A DNA stretch of 64,000 nucleotides from OMIW01 sp044235645 (GTDB lineage Bacteria; Bdellovibrionota_C; UBA2361; OMIW01), in the NCBI GenBank assembly GCA_044235645.1, contig JBIIHQ010000009.1:1-64000 (forward strand), written 5' to 3'. Shown here in pieces: positions 35,654 to 46,121 of this stretch. Position 1 is the first letter of the stretch, and every line of letters begins with the position of its first letter. A model generated the notes under the pieces. It was not told where the DNA came from and did no database searches. It worked only from the letters and a program-made list of their open reading frames with translations. The position numbers were made by a program, and so were the translations under genes.

Positions 35654-35709
35654 AATGTTTTCCGGTTTCTCTCGAGGTCGCTCTTTTACCGCCCTCACCC
35701 ACGCGGGAC

Positions 35710-38700
35710 CTACAATAACCCCGACAGGCTCTCAATGGTCGTCTGAGTCAGGCGCGTATCAATACGTGCGCGTGCCTCTTCGGTAACGACCTTACCCTCT
35801 ACTTGAACGTGTCGGTTAGCATACTCGGACATACCCGAGCCAGCCGGTATCAATCGACCCATTATTACGTTCTCCTTCAATCCACGGAGAGGATCCACCT
35901 TCGCAGATACCGCGGCTTCAGTTAGAACCTTCGTTGTTTCCTGGAAGCTCGCAGCCGAAATAAACGAATCGGTTGACAAGGAGGCCTTTGTGATACCCAA
36001 AAGCAGGGCCTCGTAAGTTGCCGGGCGCCCTCCCTTCGCTAAAATCTCCTGGTTAGCCTCGATCACTCGAAACCGCTCCACACTGTCACCAGCCAGGAAG
36101 TCGGTGTCACCAAAATCTGCTATCTTCACGCGACGAAGCATCTGCCTGACAATTACCTCGATGTGCTTGTCATTTATCCTTACCCCTTGCAGCCGATAAA
36201 TCTCCTGTACCTCATCCACCAGATACCCTGCGAGCGCCTTGACTCCCTCGATCCGAAGAATATCGTGAGGATTTACCGAACCGTCCGTAAGAGCCTCCCC
36301 TGCCTTGACCCTATCCCCTTTCTGAACACCTATATGCTTCGTCTTTGCAACTAAATATTCGCGAGCATCACCTAGCTCGGGTGTCACTACAATTCGACGC
36401 TTGCCGCGGGAATCATCACCAAAATCTACTATTCCATCCACATCAGCGACCACGGCAGGATCCTTCGGCTTCCGCGCTTCGAATAGCTCGACTACCCTCG
36501 GAAGCCCCCCGGTGATATCTTTCGTTTTTGTCGTTGCCCTTTCCCGCTTAGCAATGACATCCCCCGCATCGATATCGCTGTTATGCTCGACCGTGAGTCG
36601 TACGCCGACTGGAAGATTGTAGACACGACTCTCCCCTTCACCGCCATGAATAACGAGCCGAGGTCGAAGATCACTTGTACGGTCTTTAGCCTGAACAACT
36701 TCCTTCTCGACGAAGCCTGTTCGTTCATCAGCCCTTTCCTCGAGAGTGTGTTCATTTATATCGACCCACTCAACCCGGCCAGCGACCTCGCTAAGAATTG
36801 GGATAGTGAACGGATCCCACTCACTCAATAATTGCCCTGCCTGAACTGTGGACCCCTCTCGGACGTGCAACCTAGCTCCGTAGACAATTGGATGACGCTC
36901 TCGCTCACGACCATCTTGATCGTCGACAATCACGAGCTCACCCTTCCGAGTCATAACTATCGTCCCCCCATCGCGCCGAGTGGCCACCCTGACATCCTCG
37001 AGACGAACCACTCCGGCATATCGAGCCTCCAACGAGGTCTGTTCAGCGCGCCCGGAAGCTGCACCCCCGATATGGAACGTTCTCATGGTCAACTGAGTTC
37101 CAGGCTCTCCAATCGACTGAGCTGCTATGACACCCACAGCCTCCCCGATATTAACGAGGTGACCTCTCGCAAGGTCACGACCATAGCATAAGGCGCATAC
37201 TCCAACTTTGCTCTCGCAAGTCAACACCGACCGAATTTGAACCCGATCCAGCCCCGAGCCAGAAATGCGAGCGCACCGCTCCTCGTCAATCTCCTGATTG
37301 CGCTCAACAAGCACTTCACCACTAATTGGATCTCTGATATCCTCTCCGGCCACCCTTCCTAAAATCCGCGTTGATAGCGGTTCGATCTCCTCACCGCCTT
37401 CAATAAGAGCCGAGATTTCCGTTGAGTCCGTTGTTCCGCAATCATACTCGGTGACGATACAATCTTGAGCAACGTCTACGAGCCGCCGTGTAAGATACCC
37501 TGAATTAGCTGTTTTAAGCGCTGTATCAGCTAACCCCTTACGCGCGCCGTGAGTCGAAACGAAATATTGAAGAACGCTGAGACCCTCCCTGAGGTTCGCC
37601 TTAATCGGCTGCTCAATAATTGACCCGTCAGGCTTTGTAAAAAGTCCTCGCATGCCAGCGACCTGTCGAATTTGGGTTGGCGAGCCGCGAGCACCCGAAT
37701 CAGCCATAATATAAACCGAATTAAACGAGGGCCCCTTGCGAGTCTGCCCCGTCTCTCGATCGGTGAATGTCGCGAACGAAATTCGCTGCATCGCATCCTC
37801 AGCAACCCGATCTGTTACATCGGACCAGATGTCAATCACTTTGTTGTAATGCTCGCCTGCTGTTATTAAACCTTCCTGATACTGACCATCGATCTCAGCC
37901 ACCTTTCGATCCGCATCAGCCAAAATTTGTTGCTTGGTGTCTGGGATCACCATATCATCGATTCCGATCGAGATCCCCGCTAGTGTTGCAAAGCGGTATC
38001 CAATGTCCTTAAGCTTGTCAGCAAGCAACACAGTGGCCTTATTCCCCCGGACCCGGAAGCATTCATCGATGAGATTGGAAATCTCCTTCTTCTTCATCAC
38101 CTTATTGAAGTGCTTAAATGGGAGGGTATTCGGCGGGCAAAGATGACAAAGCAACACTCGTCCGACCGTAGTCTCTGCTACCGCTCCCTCAATTCGGCAC
38201 TTAATACTCGCCTGAAGATGGATTTCTCCCGATTCCCAAGCAATCCACACTTCATCCATATTTGCGAATACACGTCCCTCACCGAGGCTAAAGGGGCGCT
38301 CTCGGGTCATATAATAGAGACCAAGCACGATATCCTGCGAAGGCACTATCACTGGTTTCCCGAATGCCGGGCTAAGAATGTTGTTGGTCGACATCATAAG
38401 AACGCGGGACTCGACTTGGGCCTCGATCGACAGCGGCACATGGACCGCCATCTGGTCCCCATCAAAGTCAGCATTGAATGCGCTACACACGAGCGGGTGA
38501 AGCTGGATCGCCTTACCCTCAATGAGAAGGGGCTCAAATGCCTGGATGCCTAGCCTATGCAAGGTCGGTGCTCGGTTCAGCAGAACCGGATGTTCTTTTA
38601 TAACATCGTCGAGAATATCCCAGACGACCGACTTTTCGCTCTCCACCATCTTCTTTGCACTCTTGATGGTGGTCACGTACCCTCGTTCCTCGAGCTTGCT

Positions 38701-39846
38701 GTAGATAAAAGGCTTAAACAACTCAAGGGCCATCTTTTTTGGTAATCCACACTGGTGGAGGCGAAGCTCTGGACCAACCACAATGACCGACCGACCCGAA
38801 TAATCGACCCGCTTTCCAAGTAGATTTTGCCTAAATCGACCGCCCTTCCCCTTAAGCATATCGCTCAACGACTTGAGTGGCCTTTTGTTCGGTCCTGTGA
38901 TAGTTCTTCCTCGCCGACCATTATCAAAGAGAGCATCCACCGACTCCTGCAGCATCCGCTTCTCATTACGAATGATGATATCTGGGGCACTAAGCTCGAT
39001 CAGACGCTTTAGTCGGTTATTACGATTAATAACTCTGCGATATAGGTCGTTCAGATCACTAGTCGCGAACCGACCTCCATCCAACGGAACTAAGGGCCGA
39101 AGATCCGGCGGGATAACGGGCACTACGGTCAAGATCATCCATTCGGGACGATTACCGCTTTGCTGGAAGGCCGAAAGGACTTTGAGTCGCTTTGTCAGCT
39201 TTTTCTTCTTAGCCTCTGAGGTGACATTACGGAGTTCCTCACGCAATTCCTGAGATAGCCGGGGGACATCTACCCCTCGCAGCATTTTTAATATCGTGTC
39301 TGCGCCCATCCCCGCTTCGAAGCGTGAACCATACTTTTCCCTTTGCGTCCGATACTCCTTTTCGGTCAGTAGCTCGCCGTACTGTAGATCAGCCTCTCCA
39401 GGTTCTGTAACAATATAGCTTTCGAAATATAGAATCTTCTCCAGATCCCGGAGCGACACATCCAAAACGGCCCCTATTCGAGAGGGAAGACTCTTAAGAA
39501 ACCATATATGAGCAACCGGACAGGCTAAGTCAATGTGACCTATCCTTTCCCGCCGCACCTTTGATTGTATTACCTCTACCCCACACTTCTCACAAACGAC
39601 TCCCCTATGTCGCAGGCGTTTATACTTACCGCAGATACACTCGTAATCCTTGACAGGGCCGAATATCTTAGCACAGAACAGCCCATCACGTTCGGGTTTC
39701 AGAGTTCGATAATTTATCGTTTCGGGCTTTGTTACTTCTCCGAATGACCAGCTCTTGATTCGCTCGGGACTCGCTAATGATATCTTGAGCGCGCTGAAAG
39801 AAACGGGGTTTTTAGGTTTCTCAAAGAGAGAGAATAGATTGTCCAT
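35710..39846 (-). CDS. rpoC: DNA-directed RNA polymerase subunit beta'
   Basis: Beta' carries the catalytic magnesium site. The N-terminal zinc ribbon (CICGKYKRLRHRGVVCEKC), the active-site NADFDGDQMAVH at about residue 459, the second zinc site (CESKVGVCALCYG) and the trigger-loop region AAQSIGEPGTQLTMRTFHIGG are all intact. 1378 residues, close to the proteobacterial length. It lies 83 nt after rpoB and ends at a strong terminator. Confidence 0.99.
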   Translation of the reverse strand: MDNLFSLFEKPKNPVSFSALKISLASPERIKSWSFGEVTKPETINYRTLKPERDGLFCAKIFGPVKDYECICGKYKRLRHRGVVCEKCGVEVIQSKVRRERIGHIDLACPVAHIWFLKSLPSRIGAVLDVSLRDLEKILYFESYIVTEPGEADLQYGELLTEKEYRTQREKYGSRFEAGMGADTILKMLRGVDVPRLSQELREELRNVTSEAKKKKLTKRLKVLSAFQQSGNRPEWMILTVVPVIPPDLRPLVPLDGGRFATSDLNDLYRRVINRNNRLKRLIELSAPDIIIRNEKRMLQESVDALFDNGRRGRTITGPNKRPLKSLSDMLKGKGGRFRQNLLGKRVDYSGRSVIVVGPELRLHQCGLPKKMALELFKPFIYSKLEERGYVTTIKSAKKMVESEKSVVWDILDDVIKEHPVLLNRAPTLHRLGIQAFEPLLIEGKAIQLHPLVCSAFNADFDGDQMAVHVPLSIEAQVESRVLMMSTNNILSPAFGKPVIVPSQDIVLGLYYMTRERPFSLGEGRVFANMDEVWIAWESGEIHLQASIKCRIEGAVAETTVGRVLLCHLCPPNTLPFKHFNKVMKKKEISNLIDECFRVRGNKATVLLADKLKDIGYRFATLAGISIGIDDMVIPDTKQQILADADRKVAEIDGQYQEGLITAGEHYNKVIDIWSDVTDRVAEDAMQRISFATFTDRETGQTRKGPSFNSVYIMADSGARGSPTQIRQVAGMRGLFTKPDGSIIEQPIKANLREGLSVLQYFVSTHGARKGLADTALKTANSGYLTRRLVDVAQDCIVTEYDCGTTDSTEISALIEGGEEIEPLSTRILGRVAGEDIRDPISGEVLVERNQEIDEERCARISGSGLDRVQIRSVLTCESKVGVCALCYGRDLARGHLVNIGEAVGVIAAQSIGEPGTQLTMRTFHIGGAASGRAEQTSLEARYAGVVRLEDVRVATRRDGGTIVMTRKGELVIVDDQDGRERERHPIVYGARLHVREGSTVQAGQLLSEWDPFTIPILSEVAGRVEWVDINEHTLEERADERTGFVEKEVVQAKDRTSDLRPRLVIHGGEGESRVYNLPVGVRLTVEHNSDIDAGDVIAKRERATTKTKDITGGLPRVVELFEARKPKDPAVVADVDGIVDFGDDSRGKRRIVVTPELGDAREYLVAKTKHIGVQKGDRVKAGEALTDGSVNPHDILRIEGVKALAGYLVDEVQEIYRLQGVRINDKHIEVIVRQMLRRVKIADFGDTDFLAGDSVERFRVIEANQEILAKGGRPATYEALLLGITKASLSTDSFISAASFQETTKVLTEAAVSAKVDPLRGLKENVIMGRLIPAGSGMSEYANRHVQVEGKVVTEEARARIDTRLTQTTIESLSGLL

Positions 39847-39929
39847 GCTGTTGTATTTACCCTTTCAAGTGAACAAATCGTCGTGGCCGTGATGGTTTTT
39901 TTCGGTACCCTCGCCTCGGAACATACCGA

Positions 39930-42900
39930 TTACATCACCCCGTAAGCTTGGCCCCCATTAAGATCGATGTCCGAATCGGCTGAAGGCTGAGCAGCTTCCA
40001 CCAGCTCGACGTCAAGACCAAGCGATTGGAGTTCTTTCATCATCACATTGAACGACTCAGGCAACCCCGGCTCAAGAACATGCTCTCCCTTCACAATCGA
40101 CTCGTACATCCGCGTTCTTCCGGCGACATCGTCCGATTTCACCGTGAGAAACTCCTGAAGTGTAAAGGCCGCACCATATGCCTCAAGGGCCCATACCTCC
40201 ATTTCGCCAAGCCGCTGACCCCCCATCTGAGCCTTACCTCCCAGAGGCTGCTGCGTCACAAGCGAATATGGTCCAATTGACCGGGCATGAATCTTATCAT
40301 CCACCAAATGGTCGAGTTTTAGCATGTACATGACCCCGACAGTCACCTTCTCCTGAAAGGCTTCGCCCGTGCGACCATCATATAGCTGGACCTGACCTGA
40401 TTCCGAAACCCCAAGATCTGATAACAAGCTTCTAATTTCCGGCTCGGTCGCAGGGTCAAAAACGGGTGTAGCAAGATGTACTCCCCTCCGCTGGCGACGG
40501 GCAACTTCCAGCAATTCGGTGTCGGAAAGCTCTGAAAGATGTTGTCCTTCTTTAGAATCTCCGAAAACCACCTTCATTACCAAGCGGAGCTCCCGCACTA
40601 CTTGACTGAGAACCGTCTCGTCGACATCGTTTCGCAGGACTCCTGTCGACGGATCCATCACCCTCTCCAACACCTCCTCAAATCTTCGACCGGTTACATA
40701 AGCCGCCAACCCTAAATGAGTCTCGAGCAACTGACCAACATTCATACGAGAGGGTACACCAAGCGGATTCAGCACGACATCCACAGGACGGCCGTCGGCC
40801 ATATAGGGCATGTCCTCCTTCGGAAGCACTCTTGAAAGGACTCCTTTGTTGCCGTGTCGTCCTGCCAATTTGTCTCCCACTTGAAGCTTCCGCTTGATAG
40901 CGATGAAGACCTTAACCATTTTGATTACACCGGGGGCAAGCTCATCCCCCTCACTAAGGCGCTTTGTCTTCTCCTGCAAAAGAGCTCGTTTGCTGTTTAT
41001 CAACTGTCCCGTTCTCACCACTATCCGATTTATGATCTCTCGAATCGACTGGTCACCCACATCGAAGCTCAGAAGATATTCGAACGGAACTGAATCTAAT
41101 AAAGCCTCATCGACCACCACACCGCGCTCTACTAAAATTCGACGATACTCATCGATAACGGGTACAGCTGTCGTCTTTCCTACCAACAGCTCCTTAATCT
41201 CTTTGAGAGCTGTATCGCGTATGATATTTATCTCATCCCGTTGGTCCTGCTCCAGCTTTTGAATCTCTCGGCGTTCAATCGCCAGGGTCCGCTCATCTTT
41301 TTCCGTGCCCTTTCTTGAAAATACTTGTGCTGCAACCACCGTACCCTCTACGCCGGGAGGCAGCTTAAGACTTGTATCACGAACCTCTCCTGCCTTCTCG
41401 CCGAAAATTGCTCGCAAAAGCTTCTCTTCCGGGCTCAACTGGGTCTCGCTTTTTGGCGTAATTTTTCCGACCAGAATGTCTCCGGGCGCGACTTCAGCGC
41501 CTATCCTGATTATTCCGGATTCATCCAGATTTCTGAGCGCCTCTTCCCCCACGTTCGGAATATCCCTCGTAATTTCCTCCCGTCCTAGCTTGGTATCCCT
41601 CGCGACACACTCAAACTCCTCAATATGTATAGAGGTGAAAAAGTCGTTCTTCACCATCTCTTCACTGATCAGTATTGAATCCTCAAAGTTGTATCCGCCC
41701 CACGGCATGAAAGCAACTAAGCAATTCTGACCGAGGGCCAGCTCGGCCATCTCCGTGCTAGGTCCATCGGCTATCACTTCACCCGCTGCTACCACTTCAC
41801 CTGGACGTACAATTGGCCTCTGATTAATACAGGTATTTTGGTTAGATCGGCGGTATTTTACTAGGTTGTAAATATCTACCCCAGTATCTAGCTCATTATC
41901 CGAGGTTTGATCCGACCGGATAACGATTCGCTCTGAGTCTACTGCCACCACTCGTCCTGATCGAGAGGCGACCACAGTTGCCTTGCTGTCCCGTCCCACC
42001 GGCTTCTCCATGCCAGTACCGACCAGAGGTGCCTGGGCTCGAAGACAGGGTACTGCCTGTCTTTGCATGTTCGAACCCATGAGAGCGCGGTTAGCGTCAT
42101 CATTTTCAAGGAATGGGATGAGAGCTGCTGCCACACTAACTATCTGCTTTGGACTGACATCCATTCGTGTAACATCACCACCCGAGGCGAGTACGTACTC
42201 CCCATTCTTTCGACAGGAGACCGCACCAACAAACCGGCCATCATCATCCAGCGGGGCGCTAGCCTGGGCAATTGTCTCTCGCTCCTCTTCAAGCGCAGAA
42301 AGGTACACAATGTCTGAGGAAACGCGACTCGCATTGTCGACAACTCGATAGGGAGTCTCGACGAACCCAAACTCATTTACCCTTGCGTAAACTGCAAGAG
42401 ACGCTATGAGACCTATATTCGGCCCTTCGGGCGTCTCAATCGGGCAAATGCGGCCGTAGTGGGTTGGGTTTACGTCCCTAACCTCAAAACCCGCCCTGTC
42501 CCGGGTAAGACCCCCGGGCCCTAGCGCCGATAGCCGGCGTTTGTGGGTGATCTCGGACAAAGGATTGGTCTGATCCATGAACTGGGACAGCTGTGACGAA
42601 CCAAAGAACTCTTTGACCACTGCAGCAACGGGCTTATAATTAATCAAGTCCTGTGGCACGAGAGTGTCCACATCCTGCATCCCGATCCGCTCCTTAACTG
42701 CCCTCTCCATCCGGACAAGGCCTACCCGGTACTGGTTTTCAATCAGCTCTCCTACGGCGCGCACCCGGCGGTTGCCTAGATGGTCGATATCATCCACAGC
42801 GAACCGAACCGAATCTGAGGAGGTCCTCAAGTGTAGCAAATACCGAATTGTTTCCTTGATATCAGCATTGGTCAGCGCACTCTCTGTCAAAGGAGGGGGC

Positions 42901-44411
42901 TCCTTACCCTGAGAGATGAACAGTTTATGGTTTATTTTGTACCGCCCTATATCAGAAAGATCATAACGCTCGGGATTGAAGAAAAGGTTCCTGAATGTCG
43001 CATGCGCGGTCTCAGCACGTGGAGGATCCCCCGGACGGAGCCGACGATAAATCTCGATAACGGCCTCGGTAGAGCCTTTGTTCAGCAATCTATCCGCTAT
43101 AGATGTCCGGTCAACCTCGACTTTATCCGTCAGTAGCGTTCGGAGAAGAGAATCCCCGATATGATGGTCATCAAGATAAAGGACTCTGAGGGCTTCGATA
43201 CCAGCTTCACGGAGAAGGGATAACGTACCCGGCTCAAGAATGTCCCCCTTGACGTTAACCTTGTCAGCTGTGAGTTCTCCGCCAGCATGAACGATAACGG
43301 ACAGCCCCTCACATAACGACGCAATCTCCGCCTCGTTACCGCCCTCAACAAGCTCTCCAAACCGCTCCTTGATTATATCCCATCCAATCAACACCTCGCC
43401 CGCTTCGGCTATCACTTCCCCGGTACGACGATTAATCAGCTCTTGATTTGCTCGGACAATTGTGTCAGCACTAACCATCCCGATCACTGTATCAGGGGCC
43501 ACTTCAATCGATGCGACATCAGCCTCTCTCAATCGTCGTATCACCGCCCGATTAAGTTTACCACCTTGCCGAACCAGAACCCGACCCCCCACCTTAATCT
43601 CTTGATAGGACTTTTGGCCCTCGAGCTGGTCGGCTTTAAAATCCTTTGTTACGCTCCCTCTTTTTCCAAACCGAATAGTATCGGTCTTGTAGTATTCAGA
43701 TAGAATCTCGTCGGGAGACATTCCAATGGCCCGCAGGAGGACGGAAGCTCCGAGCTTTCGGCGTCGGTCTATCCGGACATGCAGAATATCCTTTATGTCA
43801 AATTCAAAATCGATCCATGAACCCCGATACGGTATGATCCGTGCCGAATAAAGCAACTTACCCGAGACGTGACTCTTCCCATCATCATGATCAAAAAACG
43901 CCCCCGGAGATCGGTGGAGCTGGCTAACGATGACTCGCTCCGTGCCGTTGATGATAAAGGTCCCCTTTTCAGTCATGAGGGGAATCTCGCCGAAATAAAC
44001 AACATCCTCTTTGAGAGCGCTGAGAGTTCGTTGCCCAGTTTCACTCGCAACATCCCAGAGCTCTAGTTGAATTGTGACACGAAGGGGTGCAGCCCAGGTC
44101 ATCCCTCGTTGCCGGCACTCCTCTTGATCGTACTTTGGGTTACCGAGCGAATACCCGACAAAGGTCAGGGAAGTGGTATCATTGTAGTCCTTTATCGGGA
44201 AAACAGACCGGAACACTCGTTGAAGCCCGATATCAAGACGTCGCTCCGACTCAACATCCGCCTGCAGAAATCGCTCGTAAGAATTGCGCTGTATTCCAAT
44301 GAGGTTGGGAAGTTCTGTCACCTCGTGGATCTTAGAGTAGCTCCGCCTGAGCCTAAAATTGGTCTTAACTCTCGATGTTTGCGATTTCGTGGTCTGTACT
44401 TTTTGACTCAT
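39930..44411 (-). CDS. rpoB: DNA-directed RNA polymerase subunit beta
   Basis: Beta forms one side of the catalytic cleft. The rifampicin pocket (SQLSQFMDQTNPLSEITHKRR, LSALGPGGLTRDRAGFEV) keeps the residues normally linked to drug sensitivity. Conserved NCLVAFMPWGGYNFEDSI and KLAGRHGNKGVLS are present. At 1493 residues it is about 150 longer than E. coli beta. Roughly 80 of these lie in the segment between RIDRRRKL and RRLRPGDPP (about 213-464). An AGGAACG ribosome site precedes the ATG. Confidence 0.99.
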   Translation of the reverse strand: MSQKVQTTKSQTSRVKTNFRLRRSYSKIHEVTELPNLIGIQRNSYERFLQADVESERRLDIGLQRVFRSVFPIKDYNDTTSLTFVGYSLGNPKYDQEECRQRGMTWAAPLRVTIQLELWDVASETGQRTLSALKEDVVYFGEIPLMTEKGTFIINGTERVIVSQLHRSPGAFFDHDDGKSHVSGKLLYSARIIPYRGSWIDFEFDIKDILHVRIDRRRKLGASVLLRAIGMSPDEILSEYYKTDTIRFGKRGSVTKDFKADQLEGQKSYQEIKVGGRVLVRQGGKLNRAVIRRLREADVASIEVAPDTVIGMVSADTIVRANQELINRRTGEVIAEAGEVLIGWDIIKERFGELVEGGNEAEIASLCEGLSVIVHAGGELTADKVNVKGDILEPGTLSLLREAGIEALRVLYLDDHHIGDSLLRTLLTDKVEVDRTSIADRLLNKGSTEAVIEIYRRLRPGDPPRAETAHATFRNLFFNPERYDLSDIGRYKINHKLFISQGKEPPPLTESALTNADIKETIRYLLHLRTSSDSVRFAVDDIDHLGNRRVRAVGELIENQYRVGLVRMERAVKERIGMQDVDTLVPQDLINYKPVAAVVKEFFGSSQLSQFMDQTNPLSEITHKRRLSALGPGGLTRDRAGFEVRDVNPTHYGRICPIETPEGPNIGLIASLAVYARVNEFGFVETPYRVVDNASRVSSDIVYLSALEEERETIAQASAPLDDDGRFVGAVSCRKNGEYVLASGGDVTRMDVSPKQIVSVAAALIPFLENDDANRALMGSNMQRQAVPCLRAQAPLVGTGMEKPVGRDSKATVVASRSGRVVAVDSERIVIRSDQTSDNELDTGVDIYNLVKYRRSNQNTCINQRPIVRPGEVVAAGEVIADGPSTEMAELALGQNCLVAFMPWGGYNFEDSILISEEMVKNDFFTSIHIEEFECVARDTKLGREEITRDIPNVGEEALRNLDESGIIRIGAEVAPGDILVGKITPKSETQLSPEEKLLRAIFGEKAGEVRDTSLKLPPGVEGTVVAAQVFSRKGTEKDERTLAIERREIQKLEQDQRDEINIIRDTALKEIKELLVGKTTAVPVIDEYRRILVERGVVVDEALLDSVPFEYLLSFDVGDQSIREIINRIVVRTGQLINSKRALLQEKTKRLSEGDELAPGVIKMVKVFIAIKRKLQVGDKLAGRHGNKGVLSRVLPKEDMPYMADGRPVDVVLNPLGVPSRMNVGQLLETHLGLAAYVTGRRFEEVLERVMDPSTGVLRNDVDETVLSQVVRELRLVMKVVFGDSKEGQHLSELSDTELLEVARRQRRGVHLATPVFDPATEPEIRSLLSDLGVSESGQVQLYDGRTGEAFQEKVTVGVMYMLKLDHLVDDKIHARSIGPYSLVTQQPLGGKAQMGGQRLGEMEVWALEAYGAAFTLQEFLTVKSDDVAGRTRMYESIVKGEHVLEPGLPESFNVMMKELQSLGLDVELVEAAQPSADSDIDLNGGQAYGVM

Positions 44412-45021
44412 CGTTCCTGGACTCGACGGTAGAGGGTCCGACTCTCTTCGACGGATCCCCTTTTTAATTTTATCACGACAAAGAGACCGAGGTATCTCCC
44501 TTAGGTCGCTATGCCAGACGGAAACTAGCGCTCACTTAAATCGTTTGTTGCCTCCCCCATTTAGGAACATCATCAGCGGCCCTTCGTTTTCCGAGAGCAT
44601 CCGTATGTCATTTTGCAGAATTGAACTTCCGGGCTCACAAATACCTTAAGGCCGATTGGCCCCTCTAGATTTGGATTTCCCTTAGGTGATGACGAGTTTT
44701 CGAGAATCCCCTGAGCCCCGCCAATCATTCTGCCCCATTCAAAACACACCCTCCAAACCCTTCGATTCTCATCAGAGACCGGCAAGTCGGCGCGCATCTT
44801 GTAAAAAGTGGTCCTTGGGGCGCATGAGTTGCATCACCCGCGGTTTTTACTTGTTTCGGTGAGCTTTGGCCGGACGCAGGATACCTTACTTGGTTCCTTT
44901 TGACCAGACCCTGCATGCTTCTGTCGGTCGCACCATTAAAGGAGATTTGGAACGCTCGGCCGGCTCATCAAGGTCTGATTTCTCGGCCGAGCTATTCCCG
45001 ATTATGCGAATGATCCGACTT
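44412..45021 (-). promoter_or_regulatory. 610-nt rplL-rpoB spacer with inverted repeat
   Basis: No credible gene lies here. A 9-bp inverted repeat (GCTCGGCCG at 44954-44962, CGGCCGAGC at 44984-44992, 21-nt loop) begins 30 nt after rplL. In enterobacteria this spacer holds a partial terminator and an RNase III site, so an attenuator is plausible. It lacks a U-tract and the role is inferred. Confidence 0.45.
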
Positions 45022-45405
45022 TTACTTCATCGCCGCTTTGGCACCGGCTTCCGCAAACTTTTTGACAGCTGTCTCGGCGTCGGCCTTCGAGAGCCCCTCC
45101 TTGACAGGCTTGGGAGCTGCATCGACTAGATCCTTTGCTTCTTTGAGCCCCAATCCTGTCAACTCGCGGACAATCTTAATGACATCGACCCTTTTCGCCC
45201 CTGCATCTTCGAGCACCACGGTGAACTCGGTCTGCTCCTCTACAGGAGCCGCAGCTGCACCAACCGCCCCGCCCGCTACCATAGCAACAGGAGCAGCGGC
45301 AGAGACACCTAGTTCCTCCTCAAGATCCTTCACGAGCCTTGCTGCATCCATGAGGGTGAGGTTTTTGATAAAGGTCTTAACCTGATCCATGCTTACTTCA
45401 CTCAT
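45022..45405 (-). CDS. rplL: 50S ribosomal protein L7/L12
   Basis: L12 forms the stalk that recruits GTPase factors. The N-terminal dimerisation helix (LTLMDAARLVKDLEEELGV), Ala/Val-rich hinge and C-terminal domain (TEFTVVLEDAGAKRVDVIK, GLGLKEAKDLVDAAPKPVKEG) are clear. 127 residues. Confidence 0.98.
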   Translation of the reverse strand: MSEVSMDQVKTFIKNLTLMDAARLVKDLEEELGVSAAAPVAMVAGGAVGAAAAPVEEQTEFTVVLEDAGAKRVDVIKIVRELTGLGLKEAKDLVDAAPKPVKEGLSKADAETAVKKFAEAGAKAAMK

Positions 45406-45560
45406 CGTCTACTCCGTCTTTTCCGTTTCTGGTTAATAGTACGACCCTGCCTGAAGGTACGGAATCGTCAGGCATCGCCTTTAAATTACAACTTTTTTCA
45501 AATCCGCTCTGCGACCCATCTCTGATCAGCTGGGCCTCCGAATCCTCGATGTCTGTTACC

Positions 45561-46118
45561 TCATCCCGCCGCCAACTTCTCGCGATATGCATCGACCACC
45601 CTAACTACCTGAGTACCCGGGGCTGCGAGTAATCTAACGAGATTGGTCGCCGGCGTATTCATCAGTCTGAGGAGCTGCGCTAATACCTCCTCTCGTCCAG
45701 GCATCTTCGATAGCTCCTCGACCCCTCTGTCATCGAGGAACTGTCCGTCAAGAAATGCCCCCTTTACCGAAAATGCCTCGATGTCCTTTGCGGCCTTTGC
45801 AATGATCTTCGTCGGAGCCACCGGGTCGGAAAAGGAGTAGATAATGAGGGTGGGCCCCTTAAGCACCTCTAAAAAACGGTCGACTTCTGCATCTGACCGC
45901 CCTTTCAGCGCCTCTCGTGCGCCGCGACGGGCGAGAGTATTCTTGACCACACGAGCCTTCCCTCCAGAGGCTCTAATTTCCCTCCTCAGTGAAGACAGCT
46001 GAGCAACGGTCATTCCGCGGTAATCAGCACACACTGCCACCTGAGAGTTACTAAACCACTCGGTCAAAGTCCCAATTTCTTCTGTTTTTTCTGCACGGTC
46101 CATCTTTAACCCCATCAT
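45561..46118 (-). CDS. rplJ: 50S ribosomal protein L10
   Basis: L10 anchors L12 dimers on 23S rRNA. Signatures ADYRGMTVAQLSSLRREIRASGGKARVVKNTLARRG and a C-terminal helix for L12 binding (RLLAAPGTQVVRVVDAYREKL) are present. 185 residues. It follows rplA by 3 nt. Confidence 0.97.
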   Translation of the reverse strand: MMGLKMDRAEKTEEIGTLTEWFSNSQVAVCADYRGMTVAQLSSLRREIRASGGKARVVKNTLARRGAREALKGRSDAEVDRFLEVLKGPTLIIYSFSDPVAPTKIIAKAAKDIEAFSVKGAFLDGQFLDDRGVEELSKMPGREEVLAQLLRLMNTPATNLVRLLAAPGTQVVRVVDAYREKLAAG

Positions 46119-46121
46119 GTC

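Larger units (their letters stand above)
35160..35709. other. rpoC-rpsL intergenic region: terminator and promoter
   Basis: This 550-nt stretch has no coding frame of note. It holds the rpoC terminator (35620-35653) and promoter-like elements for rpsL on the minus strand (35508-35536 and 35293-35298). If the upstream promoter is used, the rpsL leader would be about 340 nt, long enough for a regulatory RNA structure. I recognise no known riboswitch or protein-binding leader. Confidence 0.7.

Noticed and set aside
44573..44797. 74-residue frame in the rplL-rpoB spacer
   Set aside because: No ribosome site of note and no recognisable sequence. Treated as spacer.
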